A stretch of DNA of 64,000 nucleotides from positions 1-64,000 of the forward strand of contig JAHLKC010000060.1 of the NCBI GenBank assembly GCA_025449115.1, read 5' to 3'. Shown here one piece after another: positions 26,058 through 38,600 of the stretch. Each line of letters starts with the position of its first letter. The first letter of the stretch is position 1. Origin of the DNA: Chytridium lagenaria (lineage: Eukaryota > Chytridiomycota > Chytridiomycetes > Chytridiales > Chytridiaceae). A program made the position numbers and the translations under genes. The notes below the pieces were generated by a model. The model saw only the letters and a program-made list of their open reading frames with translations, ran no database searches and was not told where the DNA came from.

Positions 26058-26596
26058 ATGTCGTCCCCACCCTCCACCTCTCATCCAACACCTCCACCCC
26101 TCCCCCTCTGGCTACTCTCGGCAAAACACCACCTCCTCCACCACTCCCCCAGCATCCACCATCTCCGCACTCAAACAACAACGCTCCTCCACCAAAGCTC
26201 ATATCCATGAACCGTCTTCACCCAGGTGGTCTCTCCACCCTCACCTCCCGAGAACGCACACACCTCATCCAATCCGTTTCTGACGAGATCGCCAAGCAAG
26301 CGCTCTACCTTGATGCGATGAAGGAGGTGGAGAGGGTGATTGATCATCGGTTGGGAGTTTGGGAGGTGGGAACGGAGGGTAAGTTGGTTGTTTTTTGAAA
26401 GGTTCCGTGTGTGATGATTTGTTGAATGGGTAGGGAGAGGTGTTGTGAAGGAGACGGAACGGGGGTGGTAGGGATACTGGCGAGATGGCCGGATATGCGG
26501 GACTGTTTTGAAAAGGGTGCATGAACGTAGCGTTACCGAGAGAATTGAGACGAATAGCATGGCAAACATCCCTGATGGACGAGAATGTCGCAACGG

Positions 26597-26687
<91 letters not shown>

Positions 26688-29600
26688 CCATGTATCTAAT
26701 GAAACCATATAGATTTCCAACGATACATCACATCAGAACGATTCGATAGAATGTGGATGGCGTTCAGTCCGATTCTATATGACCTGTGAGTAAATTCGTC
26801 CCCTTGTGGTTTTTCAATGAGTTTAATAAAGGTCGTATAGATGTCAAGCTTACCTCTCCTCCAATAAATCCATCCTCCCTCTTGCGACCCAATACCGTTG
26901 CGTGAAACGAATGGAACAATCACTCATGTACCTGATGGAACCATCTTCATGTCCAGATCTACGATCCCTCCATCTAGCGTTCACGACGCTCGAATTAGCG
27001 ACTTGCGATGCGGTGTTGAAGAGCGCGGGTGAGGAGACGGTGGCTGCAGAGTTTGGGTTTATGGAATCCGGGTTTTTGGTGGGAGGACGGGTGGTTGAGG
27101 AAGATGAGAGCGAGGTATCGTTGGACTGCGAAGAATCCGAAACGGATGAAGAAAAGACGACTATGAAAACTTTTCAACTTTATCCAAACCCGCATCAACG
27201 GCTTCATCGACCCCCCACACTCCACGTCAACGTCGTCACGTTCCTCCACGTCGTTTAAAACCTCCAACGTTCCACCCCCCACCCACATCAACGTCTCGGT
27301 CCCGGCAACTCGCGATCCTGGTCCCCTTTATCAAGGCGCTTGAAATGGATTCCGTCCCCACAAAGCAGTCGGGCGGTGGCAGCGGATGGGTATTGATGGT
27401 GAAGGGTGATGGATGATGGGAGTGAGGAAGGGAAGACGGGGAGGGTTGTGGAAGCTGTGGCAACGTTTTGGGCGCGTATGCCGGAACATTGGAGACAGGT
27501 TTGTGAGAGTGGTGTCTGTGTGTGTGTTTTTGGGTTGTTGATGGTTTCATGTAGAATGGAGAGTATAGAGTGCAACAGATTGCGATGGACGTGGAGGCGG
27601 ATTTGCAGGATACGGATTTCACGTTGTGTAATCACATACTGAAACTCGTTGGCGAAGGTTGGTCATCCTCCTTATCTTCTGTTTTAACGTCTAATAGGAT
27701 CCGATGGTCATGATTTTCGAGGTCTTGAGCCCCTCATTCGACTTATTCTAGTGACTTGTTTGTCGGTATGTCCCATTTTCTTTACATTTTTAATCGGTTG
27801 AAGGAAATGCAATCTCGAAGTTCTCCTCTACATCTACGATCAACTCATCATTGGGTCATTTGAGATGAACAATGACCCGACATACCCCCCGTTCGACACG
27901 CTCATAGATTGGTTCTGCACAGGATTTTTATTAGCCATGCGAGATCGAATTCTACAATGCGAAAAGGTACAATATTTTTTTTCAATATATGATTAACAGA
28001 CAAGGTTGAATACATGTACCGCATGCTTCCATCTCCCAACCCGATCCCCATCGCCACGCTCTCGACGCTCATTGACCTTCGTTTCCTGACGCGATTTCGG
28101 AGGGGAAAAGTGTACGCTGTGCATGAGGTGGATGAAGGGATGGTGTTGAAGATGAAGGAGAAGATGAGACGGGTTGAAGGGAAGATGGTGGAGGGAGTTG
28201 GGAGGGGGATTGCGGTGAGTGAGGTTGAGGAGGAGGATGGGGGGTTGAGATGAGGGTGCTTGATGAATGGGATTTGGTGGAGGCTGAGAGGGAGGGGATG
28301 GAGGAGGTGGAGAGATGGATGGAAGTGCGGAGGAGGTATGAGGAGAAGAGGAAATGGAATATGGAGCGTAAGGAGATTTTAAGTATAGGTGACGGCTAAT
28401 GAGTATTAGTTTGGAGACAGGTTGGAAGGGGAATTATAAAGTGGAAGTATTTTGTGGATATGCTGGTAGAGGCTGTCAATTTACGAAAAGAGCAAGGACT
28501 GAAAGGTATTTCTCCTTCATGATTCTGTTTACCAAAACATGTTTTTTTTTTTAAGAACGCGCCAACCGTAAAGATAAAACCACCAACTCCGATCCCACCT
28601 CCACCCTCCCTGTTTCCTCCACCCTCCTCCCAGCCATCGACCCTCTCACCTCAATAGACGATCTCGACCGCAGCATGATCCTCCGTACAATGTGGGAGAA
28701 CCTTGCCCGCGATTACGAGTGGACGTCTAATGTGGGTGAGATTCAACCGTTGATGGATGAGGAGACGCGGGGAAGTGAACGAGAGGTGGTTGTAGAGGTG
28801 CCTGGGATGATTGGGGAGGAGAGTGAGGGGGAGGAGAAGAGGGATGTGGATAGTGTGGAAATGGCATATAGAAAGTCAGAGTGGAGAGAGGTGGTGAAGA
28901 GACCTGAGATGAGAGTTGGAACGGTTTTGGTGCATAGGGGAACGTGAGTTGTGGGTTTGTCTGTTTTCACTTTTCTGACTTTTTTTTTATATACAGCGTT
29001 CTCGGCGAAGAAACTGAACATCTCACCCCACTCGGGAATCTCCTCAACTCCCTCGTCACCAAAATCAACTATGGTACAAACCCCTCTGTCTCCAGTTCTT
29101 TGACTTTATTATAAATATATTTTTTTACTAACCCCTTTTCAAGTCCTCGATGGTCCACCTCCCACCCACCCTTTCACCACGCGCGCACTAACAAATGCCA
29201 TCAACGACGCCACCCTCCTCATCTCCGACGTGACCATCGCGTCACGTTCCCCAAAATGGATTCACAACGCGCCCCCGCCGCCAGATATTGATCCGGATGC
29301 GAATTTCGCGAAACAAATAGATGAGGTTGTGGGATGGGTTGTGGAGCGAGAGAGGGGGGTGGGAATCGGATGGAGAGGATTGAGGAACGAAGGGAAGCGT
29401 TGTTGGTGGATGTGGAGAAGAGGAGGAAGGCGAGACAAAGTGGAGATGGGGATGGGAAGGTGGGGGTGAATGTGGGGAGGTAAGAAGAATAGATGAGGAA
29501 GTGGGTTTTTTTTTTAAATTGTTTATTAGAATCTACGCAAACCAGGTTGTGAAAAACACAGACGACGTTAACCACCTTAAAACAATGAACGGTATTCTCA

Positions 29601-29945
29601 CCCTTATCGCCGATCGCATGTCCCTAGGTAAATGTTTCTTTTTCCGCCTTAATCTCAAAACCCTAACACTTGCGTCACAAAGTCTTAAAGGGGACCCTTT
29701 GCTCCACGACACCTACCACACCACCTCCCAAACCGACGCCATACACTTCCACACAGACGAACGCGACACCTGGTTCCAAATGTTTGGCGACACTCAACCC
29801 CACACCCCCGATGCCATCCTCCATCTCCTCTCCATCGCAGACGCGACCTCCCCAACCTCTTTATCACGCAACACAACGCTCACGCGACCCCGTGGTCCTC
29901 GATGACGTTGAACAGCATGAAACGTCAGAAAACAGGTTTGTTTAG
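26058..29945 (+). CDS. Hypothetical protein, weakly TBC/Rab-GAP-like
   Basis: A multi-exon gene is supported by protein-like segments joined across good splice sites, starting at ATG 26058. Exon 1 includes LTSRERTHLIQSVSDEIAKQ and ends at GTAAG near 26380. A second exon reads LPRELRRIAWQTSLMDENV, ending just before the intron that holds the poly-C run. The next (26714 on) reads DFQRYITSERFDRMWMAF. Later exons contain DFTLCNHILKLVGEG (27610-27655), LEVLLYIYDQLIIGSFEMNN (about 27815) and DTLIDWFCTGFLLAMRDRIL. The order LPRELRR..W, then an IYDQL-type helix, then an Ala/Leu helix resembles a TBC domain, but no catalytic R or Q finger could be confirmed. Acidic and charged segments follow (28675-29470). 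Frames shift often, and the end (29905 or 29945) is uncertain. Confidence 0.5.
26600..26683 (+). repeat. 84-base uninterrupted poly-C tract
   Basis: A run of 84 consecutive C residues begins two bases into the sequence after a GTAAC splice donor, inside a predicted intron (about 26596-26713). Predicted long proline or glycine reading frames across it are artefacts of the homopolymer. It may be a real (dC/dG) tract or an assembly artefact. Confidence 0.95.
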
Positions 29946-31805
29946 TGGGATGCGGAGACGACGGAATGCGAGCATTTTGAGCCAGAGTGGAGTTTGGAGG
30001 AGTGTTGAGACTTTGGAGAGTGGATGGGGAGGAAGCAGAGGAGGTTGAGGAGAGAGTTTTGAAGAGGATGGAGGGACGGAGGAAGGGACGGTTTGGAGGT
30101 ACGTGGAGGAGGTAGGGGTGTTGGAAGGTGGTGAAGTGGGGGTTTTAAGATTGTGGAAGTGGATGACGATTAGAAACGTACGTGATTTGATGTACTTTTG
30201 ATGTGGAAGCTGAATTTAAAAAATGAGTCGGTACCATTTATATAGTGCTCTGGAAATGAGGTAGTGAGGGTACACGTCGTGGTGTTCTCTGTTATGGCAC
30301 ATCAACCACAAATATGAAAGCCTTGTGTCTCTGACTATTATACATTATAGTGTAAAATTGACGTGCCGAACAGCGGTGCCATAATGATACTCCTATCGTA
30401 GCCATACCTTATCATGAGCGTCAACGAAACCTGCCACTTCGAGACGTGCAATGGACAGAGCGGTTGTGGAGCTTTCGAATGAGCTATCGCAAGGGTGGGT
30501 TGAAATACGAGATCACCCGAAATGGCATAAACGTGTTTTGTTTAGTTTTGGTGTGGTTGCACCATGAATTTGCTAATAAATAATAAAATTTCGATTTACG
30601 ACAAACTTGTGATTTTGAAAACGATAAATGAAACAGGACTGCAGTAGTCAAAAACGGAGACTGTCGCTCGCGTATTCGTTGATACTGAATAGAGTCAATG
30701 CATAGAAAGTCATGGTCTTTTTGTTCTCCTTTTTCATAGAAAAGTAAAAAAAAAATAATTACAATCACTATGTATGTGAAATATATACATTTTTTTTAAA
30801 CTTTACGCATCTTTAATGATATATTTTAGCACTGTTTACAAGATTTAGATTTTCAGAAATGTGATGAGGGTGTGGATAATGTTGATGGATGATGATGGTT
30901 GATTATCACAGACGTTTGAAAAGACGCCGTTTACTCCAGGTTCCGGTTTTATCCGCCTACACATTATTTTAGAAAATAGATTTTTTTTTAACTTTTCTTG
31001 CATTTTAATATTTTCCTTTTCCTCTCTCCTCCTCCTTCTCTTCTTTTTTTTTTCATGATATATAAATAGTTGCACAAAGTCTCCAGACAGGCGACCCATT
31101 CTTTTGGTAATCATTACCAGGCTATCGGATTTCATTCTGCGCCAGGGCGAAAATCTTTTTTCCCTGTGGCTTCTGGCCCAAACTTTTCATGTTGTGTAAC
31201 AAATGTTCCTCCTCTTGGTTCTCTCTTTTCAAATTAATTTAATAGAAACAACCAAATATTTAATAGAAAATAATATAAAAAAACCTTGTGACTGCCAATT
31301 ACTGATCTAATAATAAGACCTGGCCTTCTCACAGGTAGATGGTTTGATAGATACGATAAAGACGGACTCGTTGGATCCTTTCTAATGGACATGCAACCAT
31401 CAACAGAGCACATGAATAAAGCAACAACTTGTGGAGGAACTTGACCGCGCCATTCGGACAATACCGTCTGTCGGACGTGCATGGTGGAGTTACCTTTTGT
31501 GATGTTGCGCGATTGCATGCCGGTCATGCATGCATGTATGTATGTAGAGTTGGAAGAGTTCTGATGGTATTTTTTTATAAACACGATTGCAAGATCAAAA
31601 AGTCTTTCAAGTACATATTGAATGAAATGAAAAAGAGATGCAAAGTGTATTGTAGTATTGAATCATACATAGTATTGAATCCTAATAAGAATAAGAATGA
31701 AATCTAATCTCTCTCTCTCTCTGTATATAATGTATATTTATATTATTATACAAGAGGTTGACCAAAAGTGTATGACAAATCAATATAACATCTAATATAG
31801 TCTAG

Positions 31806-31836
<31 letters not shown>

Positions 31837-32267
31837 GATAATATAGAGAGAGGTATGTATGTATGTATGTTATTCATAAATAAATAAATCATCATGCATG
31901 CATGCATGATCCATCATCCATCATCAAATATTATAAAGTATATATATATATACATTGATTCAATATTAATATTATTATATATATGAAAAAGTACTTTTAC
32001 ATACATTCCATTATATTATTATGTGTATGTACATACATGGACATGTTATTGACCAATAATAAAAGGTTAATATCTAATATATTACAATTCTTCATTGCTT
32101 AATTATTAATATTAAATTATAAAATATTTACTTTCATTTTTTCTTGTTCTTGTTCTTCTTCTCCTTCTTCTTCTTTTCCCTTTTATTAATAATAATAAAA
32201 TAATATTTATTAATATTTAAAATAATATATATAATAATATATATTAATATTCAATAATATATAATAT
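29946..32267. other. AT-rich gene-poor island, left part
   Basis: No supported gene. The first few hundred bases (29950-30170) are G-rich and may include the last exon of the preceding gene. From 30.2 kb the sequence is AT-rich with poly-T tracts. Microsatellites cluster at 31.7-32.0 kb: a CT run at 31709-31722, an AT run at 31806-31831, TATG repeats near 31855-31870 and CATG repeats near 31893-31908. Confidence 0.6.
31806..31831 (+). repeat. (AT)n microsatellite
   Basis: Thirteen AT units in a row within a cluster of other simple repeats. Such tracts are usually length-polymorphic. Confidence 0.9.
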
Positions 32268-32269
32268 TA

Positions 32270-33761
32270 CACCCCGACTGCCCACAACGTTTGAAAAACG
32301 TTTTTTTGGATAAACGTTACTCCAACGTTTTTCAGAAGTTGTGGCAACTATTTTTCGCCCCATGTGGTTGAAACAGTTGTTGCTGCAACGTTGGAATTTT
32401 TGCCAACGTTGTCACGTCGTTGAAAATTGAAAACGTTGGGATTTTTAATCGACAACGTTGGTTTGCAACGTTATGGCAACCTCTATTAACTTTATTGTGC
32501 ATTTTGCCAACGTTGTCATGTCGTTGAAATGGAAACGTTGGGATTTTTTAATAGACAACGTTGCTTTCCAACGTTATAGCAGCGTTGATGTACATCGTTC
32601 ACCAATTTCGCTAAGTCCATCCTCTGTAACATTATTAGTTTGATTTGAAAGCAATCCACATTCCTTTTTTCTTTCACTTTTTTTTAACGATCCTTACCAC
32701 CATCCATCATTCCTCCCCACCCACCGTCACTTGTTGTTGCGTTCTAACTTTTGGCATTTCTTCGTCGTCATATGTTCTACATCCCGCCTCCTACCTTCCT
32801 CATCCCAACCCATGCCTTTTTCATCCACCTCCCGCCTCCTTCATCCCGCCCCTTTATCCCACCTCTTTTATCTAAATCACTTCCTGCCGTTCCAAATGCT
32901 TCATAGTGTGGTAAAAAATCCTTTATTGTCATTAAGAGATCTGACGTTCTAATTAGACATCCCCTATTGTGCGGCCACTGTTGCGACCAATGGCTCTGGA
33001 TACCTTCGCTGAGTTGTGTCATTGATCTTAATATCTAGGGCTAACTTTTCTGATTAGATGCAGTTTCTAAGGATACCCTGCTTGGAGATGAATGCCCTGG
33101 TAAGGCTCAACACTTAGTGTTAAGTGTTGATTATCTTTGCCGTGTGTTTAACATATCTATCACTAACTCGCAGATTGGAACTACTGCTATTATGCAAGGG
33201 AGTGGACTATTTCATGTAAGGTTTAATGCCATTTTTTTTAACAACTCGGTTTAGTGATTCAGTGGACTCAGCGCAAATTGATTTAGGTAGCTTTGATTCA
33301 TTATCGAGTCTGCAGGTAAATACTAATCTCTGTCAGGTAATGTATGCTTCGCATTTTTCTTTTGCGGCATGGATGTATGCCTTCACTTTCTTTCATCTGT
33401 GCGCTTGTTCTCACGCCCCCTGTCATTGTCACTTTGACGTTTCTTGCACTTATCACAACTCTATAATAAAGTTTCATTATTATTATTATATTATATTAAT
33501 TTATTATTATTATTACTGAGGTATCAACCAAAGTAGAAAGGTGGAAAGGGTAGGAATCCCAAAACCTTCAAACCGTTGAAAAACGTTGTGCCAACGTTGC
33601 AGCGAAACGTTGTGTAAACATTTTAAAAAATCGTTGGGTAACGTTCCAAAAAATACGTTGCTACGAGATAGTGACTTGAAAACGTAACTGACACGTTGCC
33701 AGCAAAACGTTGTGGCAATAGTTGCTGCAACTTCTGAAAAACGTTGTGTTCAGTCGGGGTG
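32270..33761. mobile_element. Non-autonomous DNA element with TA target site and AACGTT-rich ends
   Basis: The 5' end starts CACCCCGACTG and the 3' end finishes with its exact reverse complement CAGTCGGGGTG. Both are flanked by TA (32268-32269 and 33762-33763), as for Tc1/mariner-like elements. Homology between the ends extends inward: 32324-32350 matches 33719-33745 inverted with one mismatch, displaced by about 33 extra bases on the left. The subterminal regions are crowded with the palindrome AACGTT (13 copies in the left 320 bases, 6 in the right 190). The 1.49-kb body has no transposase ORF. The centre (32640-33480) is unrelated low-complexity and unique sequence. Confidence 0.8.
32401..32597 (+). 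repeat. Two tandem ~105-bp units inside the element
   Basis: Each unit begins GCCAACGTTGTCA (32401 and 32506) and continues through TCGTTGAAA, AACGTTGGGATTTTT, GACAACGTTG and CAACGTTAT. The second copy differs by several substitutions and small indels. Each carries four AACGTT palindromes, so the duplication multiplies a presumed protein-binding or folding motif. Confidence 0.85.
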
Positions 33762-34033
33762 TATATATTAACCCAATAAGAAATAACCCTTTATTAATAA
33801 AAATAAATAAATATTATTATTTAAAAAATTTATTAATTTATTTGTTACATATGTACCTATTTACATTATAATTATTTTAATAATAAATCTATTATTTAAA
33901 TGTGAGATAACTATAATATAACTAATAATATTATATAATTAATAGGTAAAATAGCTATATAGGTATTTATATAGCAGCCAGCCAGGTGTATATAATATAT
34001 ATATATATACTATTACTTATTTTAATAATAATA

Positions 34034-34504
34034 GAGAGTTTTCGCAAACCAACAATTTCAATTTTTACTTTTCAAATTTTATCCTGATTTTTATGATAGT
34101 ACAAAGCATTTTGCAAACATGAAATATCAAAAGTAATAGAAACTTTATACTTTCAAGAGCAAATGTCGTCATAACGCCTTGATTTTTGCTCTTCGTTGAG
34201 ATTTGGCCTTCTTCTGGCTGTTTTCATCAACAGGAGCCAAATTCAAATCCATAATTTCCATCACTGCTCATTGGAAGCAGATCTATGAGACAAAAAAGGG
34301 TTATGGGGAGCTTAGTACGTTAAAAGGTGACGAGGATGGAGGTGAAATGAGGGAATGTGCGAGTGGATGGGGACCTAAAATATGAAAAATGAAATTAGGA
34401 TAGCGAGCTCGAATCCTATTTTTTAATGACAAATTTCATGCTAAATTTGAGCTAACCTGAATTTTAGGGAAAATTTTGGCAAATGTAACGTTTGCGAAAA
34501 TCTC
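34034..34504. mobile_element. Small TIR element (MITE-like) flanked by TA
   Basis: The left end GAGAGTTTTCGCAAAC and the right end GTTTGCGAAAATCTC are inverted copies differing by one base insertion. Both are bounded by TA (34032-34033 and 34505-34506). The element is 471 bp, AT-rich, without a plausible coding region. The ends differ from those of the element at 32270, so it is a separate family. Confidence 0.6.
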
Positions 34505-34506
34505 TA

Positions 34507-35635
34507 ATATTAAATATTTTTATTTTATTATTTTATTTATTATTATTATTTTACTTCCTCCCTCTCTCATACAATACTAGGTACAATAATAATATTTACA
34601 TATAAAGGCATATCCGATTATTTAAATCTTTACCACACTCATATAATATAAATCCCAAATCTTCCTTTTTCTCTCTCCCCCCCTTCCACCCCCCCACCCC
34701 AAACTTGCTACTTTTTCCATTTCTTTCAAATCTTTATATTATTCGGAATAAACAACAAGGTATGTGAACACACTGGCCACGCATACAATACAATACATCC
34801 TACTCTGCTCCCACACCATCAATCCTACTTGGACAACTGTATGCTACAACAAGGCACTTGCTCAAAACACTCGTCTCTCTCTTTTTAAGCTGTGACGGCA
34901 CGGCAGCAGTAGAAAGGTGGCAAGCTGATTCTGCCAGGCACTTTATGCTGCTTCATTCTCTTGTGGACCTTTTTTTTTTTTTGACTACTCTCCTCTACTC
35001 TACTCCTCATCATCCCCTTACTTTCGGCATTCTCGGTCTCGATGACTATTCTTCATCCTGCCACAGACGTGGGGGAATGGTGGCAACCAGACTTTTTTAC
35101 CCATCAATAGCGTCATTTGCAACAGCCACAGTAGCGAGAGTACTACTTTGATGATGGGGAGGAGAGTAGGTTCGGTGAAGAGGTGTGGGAAAGTCAGCCC
35201 CGAACCATATCATGTCATGGCTTGGCTGTTACCACCAGCGCGACCATCCTATAGGCCACTGCACCTCCAGATTCTACACTTGTCTTGTTAGAGAATCATC
35301 AATGTGGATGGATGGAGGTGGTGTAGTGATGGTGGATGGGACGGCGAGGGTCAAAGATGTTGTTGGCCTTTACCCCCTTTTTTTTTTGGCTTCTTTCCTT
35401 ATTTCTCCTTAGCAGCCATGGAAAAAATTTATTTTTCGCCTTGTCTTTTTTGGACTTTGACGACTAGAAGGACTTGTATTCTCTCTCAGAAGCGAGCAAC
35501 CCTTTCAAACCTCATTCGGGACCATCGCTAACCTCATTTCCCCCTTTTTTTTCTTTCTTTACTTTGAATTGAAGATTAAGAGTAGCATTACAGCATTTGT
35601 AAAAAAACTAAAGCAGGTTCGAGACTGGAACTATC
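34507..35635. other. Upstream region of the DDT/AT-hook gene
   Basis: Pyrimidine-rich strings (CTCTCTCCCCCC near 34670) and several poly-T runs precede the ATG at 35636. I see no gene; part of this is probably promoter and 5' leader. Confidence 0.4.
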
Positions 35636-38600
35636 ATGTACCCGAATCACCATCAATCATCGGGTACACCCTCGGGCACATCGCCACGCGACGTAGCCCC
35701 AATTCCTTACTACTTGACACAACCGCGATATGAATCGCCCAACGCGTCAGCCCACAATTCTCCACGCACTATAAACCATCCTTCTTCCTACCGACCCTCA
35801 TCCGCACCACAGCAATCATACCCTTCCCAGCACACGCACATGGCTCCAGAGTACTCTTCAATTCGGAATGAGTCACCGGTTCAGCCTTCCTATGGATACG
35901 AGCACCCCCCTGCGCATCATCATTCTGGCAATTACTGGGGTGCCCCTCCTGAAGCGGACGGGCCTCCACTAGGAGCTGTAAGTTGTTGTGTGTTTCCACC
36001 ATTGGGCCATTTTGATTTCTTCAGTAAAATTAAAATGTATTTTTATCACTCTAGTACCGACCACCATCAGAATGGTCGGAACATGCGAGTGCTCCACCTC
36101 AACATTACAGCCCATACCAAGCGTCGAGAAACGAGTTGCCTTCTGAACGTCGCTCATCAGTCCCTCTCCCCGGCACTCGCCTCGAATATCACTCCCCCTC
36201 CCTTCCTCCTCAACCTCAACGCTACTCTGAGGACCCTAGAACGATCCCATTCGACCCCTATGCTCGTCCTCCCCCACTCCTCTCCCCAACACTCCCTCAA
36301 AACTGGTCCCAATCTCCGCGAACTCCATATCAGGAACACCCGCAGAACTCACCATACTGGAGAAATCGCGAACCTCCGCAGCAGGTGGAACCCTCACCTC
36401 CCAGAGCGCCACCTGCACCGACTCCAGCGTTCAGCATTGACCATATTTTAAAGCCTCAGTCTGAGGGGCATTCAGAAACGCCGCAAGCACTTGATGAAGA
36501 ATGTGAGAGAGAAGGGACAAAGAGTGATGGGGAGTCACAGGATGAGGTGCCGAGATCCAGTCTTTCTTGGAAACCATGGTTAGTATCGTTAAAGTACGCA
36601 TTAAAGCTCTTTTGTTAACTTTATCGTATGACAGGGTCCCTCAATTGAATGAAGATGGCAATCCCATTCCCAAACCGCGTCGAAAACGTCGAACCCGTGA
36701 GCAGATTGTTGCTGACTCTCTGGCCGAACTCGCCGCCCGTGAAGGCAAGTCTCAAGCATCAGTCGTCAAACGGAAGCGGAGGGAAGAAGTTTCAGCTCTC
36801 CCAGGAGACGGTTGACGAGTCCTATTCGGAATCTTCGGAGGATTGTAAGTGGGACAAGACGACTGGAAAGTTTTTTGAGTGGACTGAAAAGAATTTGGAG
36901 AAGAAGCCAAAGCTGAAGAAAGACAAGACGGTTGTTGGGTTGGCTAGGGCAACGCCAAGGCTAAAGTGGAGGCTTTGGCGATGGGTGCGTTGTCAAAGGA
37001 GGATTTTGGAGTCGAGAGGTTGAGTTACCAACAACAGCAGGAACCCGTCAGTGCAATGGACAATGGTGGTAAAGAACGGGAAGGTGTTGTTGACGCAGCG
37101 GGCGCGATAGACAATGGTGTTGATGAACAGCAAGGTGCTGTCGACACTATGACCGCAATGGGCAATGGAGTCGATGGGCAGCGTCAGCAAGTTACTGTTG
37201 ACACTACGTCTCAGCCGCCCTTTTCCGGATAATGGTGCCCCATCACAAGCTTCGCCGGTGGGAAGATGATGGTGACACAACGTCCCCGCCGTCTCCTGGT
37301 AAACGCACACGCCGAAAACCCGCCTACCTCTCTGAGCATTTGACTGGATCAGACGAGGAGATGAATGACATTGGCGGGAACGATGGGAATGGGACAGCAT
37401 TTGAGGATACGCCTTCGTCGCCAGCTTCGAAAACCGATGGTCATGTTAAACCTAAATTGGGACGTCCTAAAAAGGGGATGGAGACGGGGAAGACAAAGGC
37501 CAAAAAGGCGGCTGCAGCTGCCGCAAAAGAGGCCGCGGAAGCAGGCGGAGCTTTCTGCAGGAGGTATACCCCTCACGCAGGATTTTGAGAATCATCAAGA
37601 GCATCAGCAACCGCCTCAACGGTCTGATTCCACCGTGTCTGCGGGAAGTTTGACATCCGAGGTTGCGGACAAACGGAAATCGAAACGTGGAAGACCTAGA
37701 AAATCAGTCACTGCTTCACCGCCTAGGAATTCCGCAACGGCTTCACCACCCGTTGAATCACCTTTTGCACTCGCATCGATTCCACCCGATGCATCTGCTG
37801 ACCGACCTAAACGTCGTGGCCGACCTTCTGCGCCAGTGTTTTACACAACCTCATCTTCAGGTCCCATGCAGGTTGTTGTTCCACCGCAAGATCCTGCGCT
37901 CACTGAAGATGCCAAGTTTGCGGCGGCGTTGTTGAAAAGTGCAGATGTCAACACGGTGGCTTTGTCGCCGGTGAAGCCTGTGCCTGCTCAGTCTCTACCC
38001 CCAGTCGTTCCCGCTGACGCTGCGCCGACCGACCATTTGTATGCGACGGCGTTGTTGAAGTGGCAGGCTGGGCAGAGTCAGGGTGAGGGGGAGCCGATGG
38101 ATGTTGAGCGTGGTGAGGATTCAGCACATGGAGGTGAGGAGGAGGAGGACGAGGAAGACGAGGATGAGGAGAAGAGTCAATCGGAAAATGGCGGGAACTT
38201 GGAGGGTGGGGATGGCGTTGTTGACGCTGGTGGTGAGCCCAAGTTGAGTGAACAGGATATTATGGATGGGAAGCGTCAAAGACTTTACCGGAGGGGTTGA
38301 GGAAGGCGTTGATTGAGGCTGCGGCTGCTTGGTTGAAGAATCAGGTGACGGGGAAAGTGGGGACGCTCCTCCGGCTGAACCGGAAGAACCAGCGGCCCCT
38401 GTGCCAACACCGAAACGAAAGTCCAAGAAACGGAAGTTGGAGGAAGCTGCAGCGGAGCATGATGATGATGAAGAGGGAAAGCGCCCTTTACAGCGGATGG
38501 ACAGCCGGTCAAGAAGAAGCGAAAGAGGAGGACGAGGGCGGAGATTCTTGAGGCACGAGCGCAGGAGGCTGCGGAGAAGGCTGCGGCGATTGCGGCGGGT

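Noticed and set aside
26265..26720. Polyglycine and polyproline frames across the C-run
   Set aside because: They are the translation of a homopolymer and run through an intron; no surrounding protein logic.
30484..31707. Several 60-116 codon frames in the AT-rich island
   Set aside because: Biased composition, no conserved blocks, no splice partners.
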